Part shown: piece by piece, positions 37,106 to 46,031 of the stretch
How positions within the stretch are numbered: position 1 is the first letter of the stretch
How the letters are laid out: each line of letters opens with the position of its first letter
Assembly: GCF_014698795.1 (NCBI RefSeq)
Contig: NZ_JACJTR010000002.1
Coordinates: forward strand, 310,001 to 374,000
Reading direction: 5' to 3'
Source: Nostoc sp. FACHB-892
GTDB lineage: Bacteria; Cyanobacteriota; Cyanobacteriia; Cyanobacteriales; Nostocaceae
Length of the DNA stretch: 64,000 nt
Program-made: the position numbers and the translations under genes
Notes under the pieces: generated by a model
Database searches by the model: none
The model's input: only the letters and a program-made list of their open reading frames with translations
Told to the model about the DNA's origin: nothing

Positions 37106-37181
37106 AGACGGAATTCAGATTAGGGGAGCAGGGGGAGATGAGGGAGCAGGGGAGAGTAAAAACTTTTAACTCCTAACTCAG

Positions 37182-39038
37182 TTAAAAAGGTAATTTATCT
37201 AGCAAACCTAATGACCAGCTGATGAAAAAGCCCAGGACGCTAACAACTGCTAGGATGGTCAACATATAGCCCTGAGATTGCCCAGAAATACTGTACTTTA
37301 AAGTTTGTCCACCGAAAATAGTCGCAAATCCAACTAAGTTCACTAAACCATCGACTAAATAGCGATCACTCCAAGCAGAAATTTTAGATAGCAGTGCGAC
37401 TGCACCCACTACCGTTACCCGATAAACTCGGTCAATATAAAAATCATAACCTAACAAGTCTTGCACAAATCTCCACGCCAAGATTCTGGATCTTGACCAA
37501 GCTTTGTGTAAATGAACTGTAGATCCTACGCCTACCCCAACAATAGTAGAAGTAAACAACGCTAATGCCACAGACCAATTAATACTTTCCCAATCTGGTA
37601 GCAAGTACCATTGCTGTAGCATCAGAGGCACAAGCAAAGTAAAGACTGTAAGAATCACCATTGGTAGGGCCATCTGCCAACCAACTTCTGGGGTACGACG
37701 CGTTTTCTGTTGCGGTTTCCCCCAGAAGACTAATCTAAATACTCTGGTCAAGTTTAATGCTGTTAAGCCATTAACCAATAATAAAACCCCAATTACCCAA
37801 GGGCTAATATTCACAAAACCGTCAGCCCATGCTAACATTGCCCAAAAGCTTCCTAATGGTAGGAGTGTTACCATTCCGGCTGCACCGACAATAAAAGCAG
37901 TAGTTGTGGCTGGCATCCTTGACCACAGACCGCCCATTTCTGTTAAGTCTTGGCTTTGGGTAGTCAAGATTACTGAACCGGAACTCATGAATAATAATGC
38001 TTTAGCGATCGCATGAGTTAACAGCAACATCAAGGCTACACCCCCTTGCTGCAACCCCACTGCCAAAAACACTAACCCCATATATGCACTGGTAGAATGA
38101 GATAGCGATCGCTTAATGTCAATTTGAGCTATAGATACTAATGTCGCCCCAATTGCCGTTACCGTTCCCATTACTACTAATACATTCAAGGCAACTGGCG
38201 ACAGGGCTAACAATGGTTGAAGTTTATACAGCAAATAAGCTCCACCAGCTACTACTAGTGAGTTTCTCATTACCGAGGCGGGGTTGGGTCCTTCCATTGC
38301 CTCATCCAACCAAAGATGCAGGGGAAATTGAGCGCATTTACCCGCAGGCCCAGCAATTAACGCCAACCCCAACAATGTTGATGTTACTGGGCTTAAATTA
38401 GCCGTTTGCGCCCACTCATATAAATCCGAAAAGTTCAAGCTACCGGCTAAGGTAGAAAGCGTCACCACAGCCATCAGCAGCAACAAGTCTCCCACCCGTT
38501 TGGTTAAAAACGCATCCCGCGCCGCCGTCACTACTAGCGGTTGAGCATACCAGAATCCTACCAGCAAGTAAGTTGAAAGCGTCAGCACTTCTAAAAGGCA
38601 ATAGCTGAAAAACAAAGAATCACTTATTGCTAAAGCACTCAGAGCTGCTTCAAAAAATCCCAGCAACGCAAAAAAACGTGCCAACGACCAGTCTTTTTCC
38701 ATGTAACCCAGAGCATAAACTTGTGCAAGTAAGCTTAACCCTGTAATTAAAACCGTTGCCCCAATGCTGACTGCCGAAAGTTCCAAGGCAAAAGATAAGT
38801 CTAAATCAGCAGCTTTAAACCACGTCACCAGTAACTTTTCTGGTTCTCTATCCCAGATAATGTTAAATACAAACAGGCTATGGGCAAAAGCCAAAACACT
38901 CATCAACAAGTTTATGTATGCCGCAGGTCTTGGCCCCGTTCGCTGAATTATTCCTATTCCCCACGGCAACGTCAAAATTGCGCCTAATAAGCTATATAAA
39001 GGCACAAACCAACTTGTTGAAAATAGAAATTGATCCAT
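37182..39038 (-). CDS. ndhF4: NAD(P)H-quinone oxidoreductase subunit 5 (NdhF, CO2-uptake type)
   Basis: Antiporter-like NDH-1 subunit of 618 residues. GPAGKCAQFPLHLWLDEAM and DIKRSLSHSTSAYMGLVFLA are NuoL/NdhF motifs; the C-terminal part from about residue 500 is the amphipathic arm and TM16 region (DLLGYDFYIDRVYRVTVV). It is shorter than respiratory NdhF1, as expected for NdhF3/F4. First gene of the ndhF-ndhD-cup run and divergent from ccmK across a 661-base promoter region. F4 rather than F3 is inferred from that neighbourhood. Confidence 0.9.
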   Translation of the reverse strand: MDQFLFSTSWFVPLYSLLGAILTLPWGIGIIQRTGPRPAAYINLLMSVLAFAHSLFVFNIIWDREPEKLLVTWFKAADLDLSFALELSAVSIGATVLITGLSLLAQVYALGYMEKDWSLARFFALLGFFEAALSALAISDSLFFSYCLLEVLTLSTYLLVGFWYAQPLVVTAARDAFLTKRVGDLLLLMAVVTLSTLAGSLNFSDLYEWAQTANLSPVTSTLLGLALIAGPAGKCAQFPLHLWLDEAMEGPNPASVMRNSLVVAGGAYLLYKLQPLLALSPVALNVLVVMGTVTAIGATLVSIAQIDIKRSLSHSTSAYMGLVFLAVGLQQGGVALMLLLTHAIAKALLFMSSGSVILTTQSQDLTEMGGLWSRMPATTTAFIVGAAGMVTLLPLGSFWAMLAWADGFVNISPWVIGVLLLVNGLTALNLTRVFRLVFWGKPQQKTRRTPEVGWQMALPMVILTVFTLLVPLMLQQWYLLPDWESINWSVALALFTSTIVGVGVGSTVHLHKAWSRSRILAWRFVQDLLGYDFYIDRVYRVTVVGAVALLSKISAWSDRYLVDGLVNLVGFATIFGGQTLKYSISGQSQGYMLTILAVVSVLGFFISWSLGLLDKLPF

Positions 39039-39699
39039 TTAAATTCACCTTGACGACTCAGCCTTAATTTTAAAAAAGCTTTTATACAATTGTTTCTTTT
39101 ACAAAATTAATTTAGTAGAAATATCAATATTTTTTTATTATTGTTCCAACTAAATTTTTATAAGTATTTTTACTTTTCTTTACCCTATTAAACTTTGATA
39201 AAATATAACTTTACATACGTTAAAGCATTTACTTGCTTTAAACTCACCTTTGTTTTTACATTTTTATTTCTACTTTCAACAAACTACTTTATAGGATATA
39301 TTTGGAAAAATTATATATTTTTCACTTAGTCCTTGTTATATATAGCAAAAATTGGCAGAACCTTGACACAGCATAGTATAGAGCAGCTTGTCGTCCCTCC
39401 CCAGATAAAATTACCCTTGGTTATGAATGTCGTTTTGTAAATGAGATAAAGAAATTATAAATCATAAGTGGCTCCTCTAGGAATCAGTGAACTTTAATTG
39501 CTCAAGAGGGCAGATAAATTTTTGTTAAGTTTTTTAAAACTTTCTTATCATAAACTATTATAGTAATTTATATTGCCAGGAAGGCCAACCTTTCCTATGC
39601 TTAATTTGGAAGTGTTTTCTTAGCTATTAAGATCAAGCTCTCCCCGTCAAAAATTTTAAGCGACAGTACAGATTGGATTAATATTGTAGGAGTTCTGCG
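39039..39699. promoter_or_regulatory. Divergent promoter region between ndhF and ccmK
   Basis: This 661-base, strongly AT-rich region must contain promoters for the CO2-uptake operon (left) and the carboxysome operon (right). No gene or repeat is seen in it. A 5-5-5 inverted repeat at 39618-39632 is a candidate regulator site. Confidence 0.6.
39618..39632. promoter_or_regulatory. Candidate LysR-type operator upstream of ccmK
   Basis: TCTTA-GCTAT-TAAGA is a perfect inverted repeat of the size LysR regulators use, 67 bases before ccmK. A LysR gene (rbcR-like) ends the same gene cluster. The link is inference. Confidence 0.35.
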
Positions 39700-40008
39700 A
39701 TGCCAATTGCAGTTGGGATGATTGAAACGAAGGGCTTTCCAGCAGTAGTGGAAGCTGCTGATGCGATGGTGAAAGCCGCCCGTGTGACTTTAGTAGGGTA
39801 TGAAAAAATTGGTAGCGCTCGCGTCACCGTGATAGTTAGGGGAGATGTATCGGAAGTACAAGCTTCCGTAGCTGCTGGGGTTGAAGCGGCGAAAAGAGTT
39901 TTTGGTGGTGAAGTGTTATCCACTCACATTATTGCTCGTCCTCACGAAAACCTAGAATACGTGTTGCCAATACGTTACACAGAAGCTGTGGAACAATTCC
40001 GTACTTAA
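39700..40008 (+). CDS. ccmK: Carboxysome shell hexamer protein CcmK (first copy)
   Basis: A single BMC domain of 102 residues. [40 protein letters not shown] and [16 protein letters not shown] are those of CcmK1/K2. It forms hexamers that tile the beta-carboxysome facets, with the KIGS loop lining the pore; note KIGSA here against KIGSG in most. AGGAG lies 6-7 bases before the ATG. First gene of ccmKKLMNO. Confidence 0.95.
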   Translation: MPIAVGMIETKGFPAVVEAADAMVKAARVTLVGYEKIGSARVTVIVRGDVSEVQASVAAGVEAAKRVFGGEVLSTHIIARPHENLEYVLPIRYTEAVEQFRT

Positions 40009-40099
40009 AAGCTGTTTAAACAAAGTAATTAACGCTCAAAACCTTTTTGAGCATCACTTTTGTCCAAGGCTAAAAACAATAAAAAAGGGATTAAAACTA

Positions 40100-40444
40100 A
40101 TGTCAATTGCAGTGGGAATGGTTGAAACGCTAGGCTTTCCAGCAGTAGTGGAGGCTGCTGATGCAATGGTGAAAGCAGCCCGTGTTACTCTCGTAGGCTA
40201 TGAAAAAATCGGCAGTGGTCGAGTTACCGTAATTGTTCGGGGTGATGTGTCGGAAGTTCAAGCTTCCGTGGGCGCAGGTGTTGAATCAGTGAAGCGAGTC
40301 AATGGCGGACAAGTTTTGTCTACTCACATCATCGCTCGTCCTCACGAAAACTTAGAATACGTCCTACCAATTCGTTATACCGAAGATGTAGAACAGTTCC
40401 GGGAAAATGTGAATGCTATTCGTCCTTTCGGTAGAAGACCGTAA
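40100..40444 (+). CDS. ccmK: Carboxysome shell hexamer protein CcmK (second copy)
   Basis: A 114-residue BMC protein close to the first copy but with the KIGSG pore loop and a C-terminal tail ([13 protein letters not shown]) absent from it. Such tails are typical of one of the CcmK1/K2 pair and have been linked to chaperone binding. Ninety-one bases separate the two genes; ccmL follows after 7 bases. Which is K1 and which K2 is not decided here. Confidence 0.95.
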   Translation: MSIAVGMVETLGFPAVVEAADAMVKAARVTLVGYEKIGSGRVTVIVRGDVSEVQASVGAGVESVKRVNGGQVLSTHIIARPHENLEYVLPIRYTEDVEQFRENVNAIRPFGRRP

Positions 40445-40451
40445 TTAAAGA

Positions 40452-40754
40452 ATGCAAGTCGCTAAAGTTCGCGGCACAGTAGTTAGCACGCAAAAAGATC
40501 CAAGTCTTCGAGGTGTCAAACTACTGTTGTTACAATTAGTGGATGAAGACGGCAACATCTTGCCACAATATGAGGTAGCAGCAGATACTGTGGGAGCAGG
40601 AGTAGATGAGTGGGTACTTGTCAGTCGTGGCAGTGCCGCTCGTCAAGTTATTGGCAATGAACAGCGACCATTAGATGCAGTGGTAGTAGCGATTATAGAT
40701 ACTATTCACGTTGAAGATCGCCTAATTTACAGCAAAAAAGATCAATATCGATAA
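40452..40754 (+). CDS. ccmL: Carboxysome shell vertex protein CcmL
   Basis: A 100-residue protein of the EutN/CcmL family that forms pentamers closing the carboxysome vertices. MQVAKVRGTVVSTQKDPSLRG and DTVGAGVDEWVLVSRGSAAR are the family signatures, and DAVVVAIIDTI closes the barrel. It starts 7 bases after the second ccmK, so translational coupling is likely. Confidence 0.96.
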   Translation: MQVAKVRGTVVSTQKDPSLRGVKLLLLQLVDEDGNILPQYEVAADTVGAGVDEWVLVSRGSAARQVIGNEQRPLDAVVVAIIDTIHVEDRLIYSKKDQYR

Positions 40755-40880
40755 GTCATTAGTCATTTAATCATTAGTCACTTGTACTGAGCGACTTGCC
40801 CTGAAGGCAGTCGAAGGGAGCCGAAGTATTAGCTCTCGACAAAAGGCAAATGACAAAGGACAAATGACAAATGACAAATG
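40755..40880. repeat. Dispersed repeats between ccmL and ccmM
   Basis: Contains a hairpin element (GAGCGACTTGCCCTGAAGGC) and a run of AAATGAC/GACAAATG units. It ends just before the AGAGGAGG ribosome-binding site of ccmM. Confidence 0.7.
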
Positions 40881-40902
40881 ACAATAGAGGAGGAATCTCG
40901 AA

Positions 40903-42915
40903 ATGGCAGTCCGCAGCACGGCGGCACCTCCAACCCCGTGGTCGAGGAATTTAGCTGAAGCCCAAATCCATGAAACAGCCTTTGTACATTCATTTTCCAA
41001 TCTGATTGGAGATGTACATATAGGTGCAAATGTAATCGTTGCTCCGGGGACTACGATTAGAGCGGATGAAGGCACACCTTTTTATATTGGTGAAAATACT
41101 AATATTCAAGATGGTGTTGTGATTCATGGCTTGGAGCAAGGTCGAGTAATTGGCGATGATCAAAATAAATACTCGGTGTGGGTAGGTAAAAACACTTGCA
41201 TTACCCACATGGCTCTAATTCACGGTCCAGCTTATGTAGGGGATAATTCCTTCATTGGCTTTCGCTCTACGGTGTTTAATGCCAGGGTGGGTGCAGGTTG
41301 CATCGTGATGATGCACACTTTGATTCAAGACGTAGAAATTCCGGCAGGTAAGTATGTACCTTCGGGAGCGATCATTACCAATCAGCAGCAAGCTGACCGC
41401 TTGCCTGATGTGCAAGATCAGGATAAGGACTTTGCTCATCATGTGGTTGGGATTAATCAGGCGCTGCGAGCTGGTTATCTTTGTGCTGCGGATAGCAAAT
41501 GTATTGCACCAATTCGGGATGAGAACACTAAATCTTATAAGGGTAATGGTGTTACTGTTTTAGAGCTAGAAAGGAGTAGTGAAGTGGCGAGCAATAGCTT
41601 GGGTGCAGAAACAATAGAGCAGGTGCGCTATCTATTGGAACAAGGGTATAAGATTGGTACAGAACACGTAGACCAGAGACGGTTCCGCACGGGTTCTTGG
41701 ACTAGTTGCCAACCAATTGAACCGAGATCGATAGGTGAAGCGATCGCAGCATTAGAAAGCTGTGTTAGTGAGCATAGCGGCGAGTATGTCCGCCTGTTTG
41801 GTATTGACAAAGATAGACGACGTGTGTTAGAGAGCATCATCCAACGTCCGGATGGTAATTTTAAACCAGCTACCAATTTTAAGGCTCCGGCTAGTAGTCA
41901 TAGCAATGGCAGCTACAGCAGTAATGGTAATAGTAACGGCTCTAGCAGCAGTGGCAAAGTCAATGGCGAAACTGTAGAGCAAATCCGCCAACTTTTGGCA
42001 GGTGGTTACAAAATTGGCATGGAACACGTAGACGAGCGCCGTTTCCGCACTGGTTCCTGGACTAGCTGCAAGCCAATTGAAGCAACTTCCATAAATCAAG
42101 TAATTTCCGGCTTGGAAGAATGTATAGAAAGTCATCAAGGCGAGTATGTGCGTTTAATAGGCATTGATACCAAAGCCAAGCGGCGGGTATTAGAAACGAT
42201 TATCCAACGTCCAAATGGTCAAGTAGCCCCCTCTGGTAGTCAGAAATCATTTATTAGCAGTGGAACTTCTGGTAATTCTACGGCAACAGCTACTAGCAAC
42301 CGTTTGAGTACAGAAGTGGTAGATCAACTCCGGCAATTATTGGCTGGTGGATATAAGATTAGCCTTGAACACGTAGACGAACGACGGTTCCGTACAGGTT
42401 CTTGGACTAGTACCGGTCAGATTCAAGCCTCCTCAGAAAGAGAAGCGATCGCAGCTATAGAAGGACACCTTGGCGAATACCAAGGGGAATATGTACGCTT
42501 AATTGGTATTGACCCCAAAGCCAAGCGTCGGGTATTAGAAACGATTATCCAACGTCCAAATGGCCAAGTAGCCTCCTCTGGCAGTCAGAAATCATTTACT
42601 AGCACTAGTAGCAGTGCGCCTTCTGCTACTGCAACAGCAACAGCTACTAGTACCCGCTTGAGTAGTGAAGTTGTAGACCAACTCCGACAATTATTGGCTG
42701 GCGGCTCTAAAATTAGCCTTGAACACGTAGACCAACGACGATTCCGGACTGGTTCTTGGACTAGTACAGGTCAGATTCAAGCCTCCTCAGAAAGAGAAGC
42801 GATCGCAGCCGTAGAAGAACACCTTGGCGAATACCAAGGGGAATATGTGCGCCTAATTGGTATTGACCCCAAAGCTAAACGTCGGGTATTAGAAACCATT
42901 ATTCAACGGCCTTAA
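40903..42915 (+). CDS. ccmM: Carboxysome scaffold protein CcmM, full length (gamma-carbonic-anhydrase domain plus four RbcS-like domains)
   Basis: Residues 1-210 form a left-handed beta-helix gamma-carbonic anhydrase. The zinc ligands His75, His102 and His107 are present, as are Cys194 and Cys200, which form the activating disulfide in known active CcmM, so this copy may be catalytic. Four RbcS-like (SSUL) domains follow at about 236-318, 356-438, 471-553 and 588-670, joined by Ser/Thr/Asn-rich linkers; they bind Rubisco and drive its condensation. SSUL1 and SSUL2 each hold a cysteine pair 18 apart (269/287 and 389/407), while SSUL3 and SSUL4 have none and are nearly identical to each other. 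Many CcmM proteins have three such domains. An internal start gives the short form. Confidence 0.96.
   Translation: MAVRSTAAPPTPWSRNLAEAQIHETAFVHSFSNLIGDVHIGANVIVAPGTTIRADEGTPFYIGENTNIQDGVVIHGLEQGRVIGDDQNKYSVWVGKNTCITHMALIHGPAYVGDNSFIGFRSTVFNARVGAGCIVMMHTLIQDVEIPAGKYVPSGAIITNQQQADRLPDVQDQDKDFAHHVVGINQALRAGYLCAADSKCIAPIRDENTKSYKGNGVTVLELERSSEVASNSLGAETIEQVRYLLEQGYKIGTEHVDQRRFRTGSWTSCQPIEPRSIGEAIAALESCVSEHSGEYVRLFGIDKDRRRVLESIIQRPDGNFKPATNFKAPASSHSNGSYSSNGNSNGSSSSGKVNGETVEQIRQLLAGGYKIGMEHVDERRFRTGSWTSCKPIEATSINQVISGLEECIESHQGEYVRLIGIDTKAKRRVLETIIQRPNGQVAPSGSQKSFISSGTSGNSTATATSNRLSTEVVDQLRQLLAGGYKISLEHVDERRFRTGSWTSTGQIQASSEREAIAAIEGHLGEYQGEYVRLIGIDPKAKRRVLETIIQRPNGQVASSGSQKSFTSTSSSAPSATATATATSTRLSSEVVDQLRQLLAGGSKISLEHVDQRRFRTGSWTSTGQIQASSEREAIAAVEEHLGEYQGEYVRLIGIDPKAKRRVLETIIQRP
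41571..41586 (+). promoter_or_regulatory. Internal ribosome-binding site and GTG start within ccmM
   Basis: AAGGAG (41571-41576) stands 7 bases before an in-frame GTG (codon 228), directly before the first RbcS-like domain. Short CcmM (M35-type) is known to arise from an internal start at this place. Confidence 0.7.
41584..42915 (+). CDS. ccmM: Short form of CcmM (M35-type, four RbcS-like domains)
   Basis: Translation from the internal GTG gives 443 residues beginning [13 protein letters not shown] and containing only the four SSUL domains. In model species the short form is more abundant and condenses Rubisco in the carboxysome core. The start is inferred from the ribosome-binding site and the domain boundary. 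Confidence 0.6.
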   Translation: MASNSLGAETIEQVRYLLEQGYKIGTEHVDQRRFRTGSWTSCQPIEPRSIGEAIAALESCVSEHSGEYVRLFGIDKDRRRVLESIIQRPDGNFKPATNFKAPASSHSNGSYSSNGNSNGSSSSGKVNGETVEQIRQLLAGGYKIGMEHVDERRFRTGSWTSCKPIEATSINQVISGLEECIESHQGEYVRLIGIDTKAKRRVLETIIQRPNGQVAPSGSQKSFISSGTSGNSTATATSNRLSTEVVDQLRQLLAGGYKISLEHVDERRFRTGSWTSTGQIQASSEREAIAAIEGHLGEYQGEYVRLIGIDPKAKRRVLETIIQRPNGQVASSGSQKSFTSTSSSAPSATATATATSTRLSSEVVDQLRQLLAGGSKISLEHVDQRRFRTGSWTSTGQIQASSEREAIAAVEEHLGEYQGEYVRLIGIDPKAKRRVLETIIQRP

Positions 42916-43112
42916 AAAGTTAGGAGTTAGAAGTTAGGAGTAGAGACGCGATTAATCGCGTCTGTACACGAGTTAGGAGTTAGGAGTTGAAAAAAATTGT
43001 TAATTCATAACTCTAAACTTAAAATTTATAACTCCTGACTTTTAATGAACTCCTAACTCTTCACTTATAACTCCTAACTCTCTATTTTCCGGCTTCCGAG
43101 GTTAAAATTTCC
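42916..43112. repeat. Dispersed repeat insertion between ccmM and ccmN
   Basis: Repeated GTTAGGAGTTAG units on the left face ACTCCTAACTC units on the right, with a hairpin AGACGCGATTAATCGCGTCT (42953-42972) between. The whole could fold into a long imperfect stem within the operon transcript. Confidence 0.8.
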
Positions 43113-43895
43113 ATGTCTGTGCCGCTACTGCGCCTCAGCAATAACTTTGATTCTTACATTAGTGGTGAGGTGACTATTCATCCAAGCGCAGTACTTGCAC
43201 CTGGGGTGATTCTCCAAGCGGCTGTAAACAGCAAGATCATCATTGGGTCAGGGGTCTGTATTGGGATGGGAGCAATTCTCCAAGTCCATGAAGGAACCCT
43301 AGAGGTAGAAACAGGCGCAAACTTGGGAGCCGGTTTTTTGATGGTTGGCAAGGGCAAAATTGGAGCAAATGCTTGCATTGGGGCAGCGACAACAGTTTTT
43401 AACTGTTCAGTTGAATCTGGACAAGTAATTGCACCTGGTTCGATTTTAGGAGACACCAGTCGGCAAATTGCCCAAACAGCCCAAACAAAGCAACCAGAAT
43501 CATCCACGAATAACCCTACGGCTACAAGCGCGCCACCGCAGAAGGAAGAGGAAAATGGCTTAGGGGGAGGTAAGGAAAAAGAAGTTTCCTCAACTAAATT
43601 CTCAGCTTCGGCTTTTGTGGATTTCAAACAAAATAAGTCGATTTCTTACTTTAAATCTCCCGCCACTCCAGAAAGCCAGCCTGCTCCCGTAAAGGAACCC
43701 GCCAATGATGCTGACTCCACCTTGCAACAATCTGCCCAAGAGTCTACAGAACATGACTCAGACCCCAATCAGCTAGTTACAGAACCCTCTAACGGTTTCG
43801 GGACTCAGATTTATGGGCAAGGGAGCATAAACAGACTGCTGACTACATTGTTTCCCCATAGACAATCCCTGAACGACCCAAACTCTGACGATTAG
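43113..43895 (+). CDS. ccmN: Carboxysome assembly protein CcmN
   Basis: The N-terminal ~125 residues are a hexapeptide-repeat beta-helix (ISGEVTIHPSAVLAPGVIL, NLGAGFLMVGKGKIGANACI) that binds CcmM. A long disordered linker follows. The C-terminal amphipathic helix IYGQGSINRLLTTLFPHRQS is the encapsulation peptide that anchors the core to the CcmK shell. 260 residues. It bridges Rubisco-CcmM condensate and shell. Confidence 0.94.
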   Translation: MSVPLLRLSNNFDSYISGEVTIHPSAVLAPGVILQAAVNSKIIIGSGVCIGMGAILQVHEGTLEVETGANLGAGFLMVGKGKIGANACIGAATTVFNCSVESGQVIAPGSILGDTSRQIAQTAQTKQPESSTNNPTATSAPPQKEEENGLGGGKEKEVSSTKFSASAFVDFKQNKSISYFKSPATPESQPAPVKEPANDADSTLQQSAQESTEHDSDPNQLVTEPSNGFGTQIYGQGSINRLLTTLFPHRQSLNDPNSDD

Positions 43896-43952
43896 TCCAA
43901 GTAAGTGTTAATTGTAAGTTGTCAGCTTTGTGATTATCTGGGAAAGTTCATA

Positions 43953-44741
43953 ATGGAAACATCTAATCAACGGTCTTTGAACGCCATCGAGGGAGTGAGT
44001 AATCGAGACACCTTCCAAGATACTGCTTTGGGTTTAGTTTCTACCCGCAGCTTTCCAGCAATAGTTGGGACGGCGGATATGATGTTAAAGTCAGCAGGAG
44101 TTCATCTAGTTGGGTATGAAAAAATAGGTGGTGGATATTGTACTGCAATAGTGCGGGGTGGAATTGCTGACGTGCGTCTTGCTGTAGAATCTGGTGTCCA
44201 AACGGCTGAACAGTTTGGTCAGTTGGTTTCTAGCTTAGTGATTCCCCGACCTTATCCCAACCTAGATATAGTACTTCCCATCACAACCCGTTTTACTAAA
44301 TTGATGGAGGACGGCAATTACAGCCGTCTGAGTAATCAAGCAATTGGTTTGGTAGAAACGCGGGGATTCCCGGCGATGGTGGGCGCGTGTGATGCCATGC
44401 TTAAAGCTGCTGATGTTCATTTGGCTGCGTATGAAAAAATTGGTGGGGGTTTATGTACAGCCATTATTCGTGGTTCCGTAGCAAATGTAGCAGTAGCAGT
44501 AGAAGCGGGAATGTTTGAGGCAGAACGCATTGGGGAATTAAATGCAGTGATGGTAATTCCTCGTCCACTAGATGAAATGGAGCAAACCTTGCCATTAGCA
44601 AGCTGCTGGATAGAAGAACGCGAACCCTTAAACTTACCAGTGAATATTAAAGAACAAGTTGCCGAAATTGAGGTACTAAGATTACCTGATTTAACCAAGC
44701 TCCCGACAAAAATTGCAGAAGAATTATGGAATGATGAATGA
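43953..44741 (+). CDS. ccmO: Carboxysome shell protein CcmO (tandem BMC domains)
   Basis: Two BMC domains in one chain, at about 19-110 (ALGLVSTRSFPAIVGTADMM) and 128-225 (AIGLVETRGFPAMVGACDAM), which form pseudohexameric trimers that may join facet edges. Both pore loops read KIGGG. The frame opens at a GTG at 43905; the ATG at 43953 (METSNQ) is preferred, giving 262 residues. A stem of TGAATGATGAT and ATCATCATTCA (44735-44772) overlaps the stop, without a T-run. In many cyanobacteria ccmO lies elsewhere; here it is last in the operon. Confidence 0.93.
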   Translation: METSNQRSLNAIEGVSNRDTFQDTALGLVSTRSFPAIVGTADMMLKSAGVHLVGYEKIGGGYCTAIVRGGIADVRLAVESGVQTAEQFGQLVSSLVIPRPYPNLDIVLPITTRFTKLMEDGNYSRLSNQAIGLVETRGFPAMVGACDAMLKAADVHLAAYEKIGGGLCTAIIRGSVANVAVAVEAGMFEAERIGELNAVMVIPRPLDEMEQTLPLASCWIEEREPLNLPVNIKEQVAEIEVLRLPDLTKLPTKIAEELWNDE

Positions 44742-44772
44742 TGATAGATGAATTTTGAAAAATCATCATTCA
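44735..44772 (+). terminator. Hairpin at the end of the ccm operon
   Basis: TGAATGATGAT and ATCATCATTCA form a perfect 11-bp stem overlapping the ccmO stop codon. There is no T-tract, so it may be an mRNA 3'-end stabiliser or a partial terminator. Confidence 0.45.
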
Positions 44773-44988
44773 GCATTCATCAGGAAGTAGAAGGAATCTT
44801 ACGCTTTTCTTGTTGTTCTGATAATAGCTTCTTAAATGCATAAATAAAATACCTTTGTCTTAATAGAAATAATAGAGTTTTATCTATAGTGAAACTCATA
44901 AATTTCTATGAGTATTGCTATAGCATTTGCAAGTGTTCAGTAATACTAGTTTTATATCGATAAATAGCTATTTACAGGAGAACCAGAT

Positions 44989-45930
44989 TTGAAGCAAGCG
45001 ACGCTGCACCAGTTAAAGGTATTCGAGGCTGCGGCACGGCACAGTAGCTTTACTCGCGCTGCTGAGGAATTGTTTCTCACGCAACCTACCGTTTCTATGC
45101 AGATCAAGCAACTCACTAAATCGGTAGGGTTGCCATTATTTGAGCAAGTGGGGAAGCGGTTGTATCTCACCGAGGCAGGACGGGAATTATTTGCCACTTG
45201 TCGGCAGATTTTTGAAAGTATAGCCCAGTATGAAATGAAGGTGGCAGATTTAAAAGGGCTAAAACAGGGACAATTACGCTTGGCAGTGATTACAACTGCA
45301 AAATATTTTATCCCACGCTTGTTAGGGCCGTTTTGTCAACTTTATCCAGGAATTGATATCTCGCTGCAAGTAACAAATCACGAACAAATTTTGGAACGGA
45401 TGAGTAATAACCTGGATGACCTATATATTATGAGTCAAATTCCAGAGAATATGGATGTAACTTACGAACCATTTTTAGAAAATCCTTTAATAGTTTTTGC
45501 ACCGATTAATCATCCGTTATCTAAAGAAAAAAATATTCCGATCCAACGTTTATGTAACGAACCTTTTATTATGCGAGAACCTGGTTCTGGAACTCGTCGC
45601 GCCGTCCAAAGTCTATTTGAAGAACAAGGAGTGACAGTAAAAGTTAAGCTGGAATTGGGAAGTAACGAAGCTATTAAACAAGCGATCGCAGGTGGTTTAG
45701 GAATTTCGGTTTTATCTCGCCATACCTTACTATTAGATGCCTCAGAGTTTAGCATTTTAGATGTCCAACACTTTCCCATTCAGCGAAATTGGTACATGGT
45801 TTACCCAGCAGGCAAGCAGCTATCTATCGTCGCTCGTGCCTATTATGAGTATCTAATAGCTGCTGCAAAAGATTTTGTCAAGCAAAACCCTGATCCTGCT
45901 TCCACTACGCTTAAAGCAACTCACGGGTAA
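44989..45930 (+). CDS. rbcR: LysR-type regulator, RbcR-like
   Basis: The N-terminal winged helix-turn-helix is typical: HQLKVFEAAARHSSFTRAA then TQPTVSMQIKQL. The rest is the LysR effector domain (LRLAVITTAKYFIPRLLGPF, EPGSGTRRAVQSLF). Starts at a TTG with AGGAG eight bases upstream. In cyanobacteria and red-lineage plastids, RbcR activates the Rubisco operon and senses metabolites of photorespiration. Its position at the end of the ccm cluster suggests control of carboxysome or CO2-uptake genes; that target is inferred. Confidence 0.88.
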   Translation: MKQATLHQLKVFEAAARHSSFTRAAEELFLTQPTVSMQIKQLTKSVGLPLFEQVGKRLYLTEAGRELFATCRQIFESIAQYEMKVADLKGLKQGQLRLAVITTAKYFIPRLLGPFCQLYPGIDISLQVTNHEQILERMSNNLDDLYIMSQIPENMDVTYEPFLENPLIVFAPINHPLSKEKNIPIQRLCNEPFIMREPGSGTRRAVQSLFEEQGVTVKVKLELGSNEAIKQAIAGGLGISVLSRHTLLLDASEFSILDVQHFPIQRNWYMVYPAGKQLSIVARAYYEYLIAAAKDFVKQNPDPASTTLKATHG

Positions 45931-46031
45931 ATAATTCGTAATTACGAAGTTACCTAAAGGGGTTGACTGTTAGACCAAGAAGCATTGACAATTAACCAGC
46001 AGAATCAATTAAAAATGGGGGAAAACTGGCA

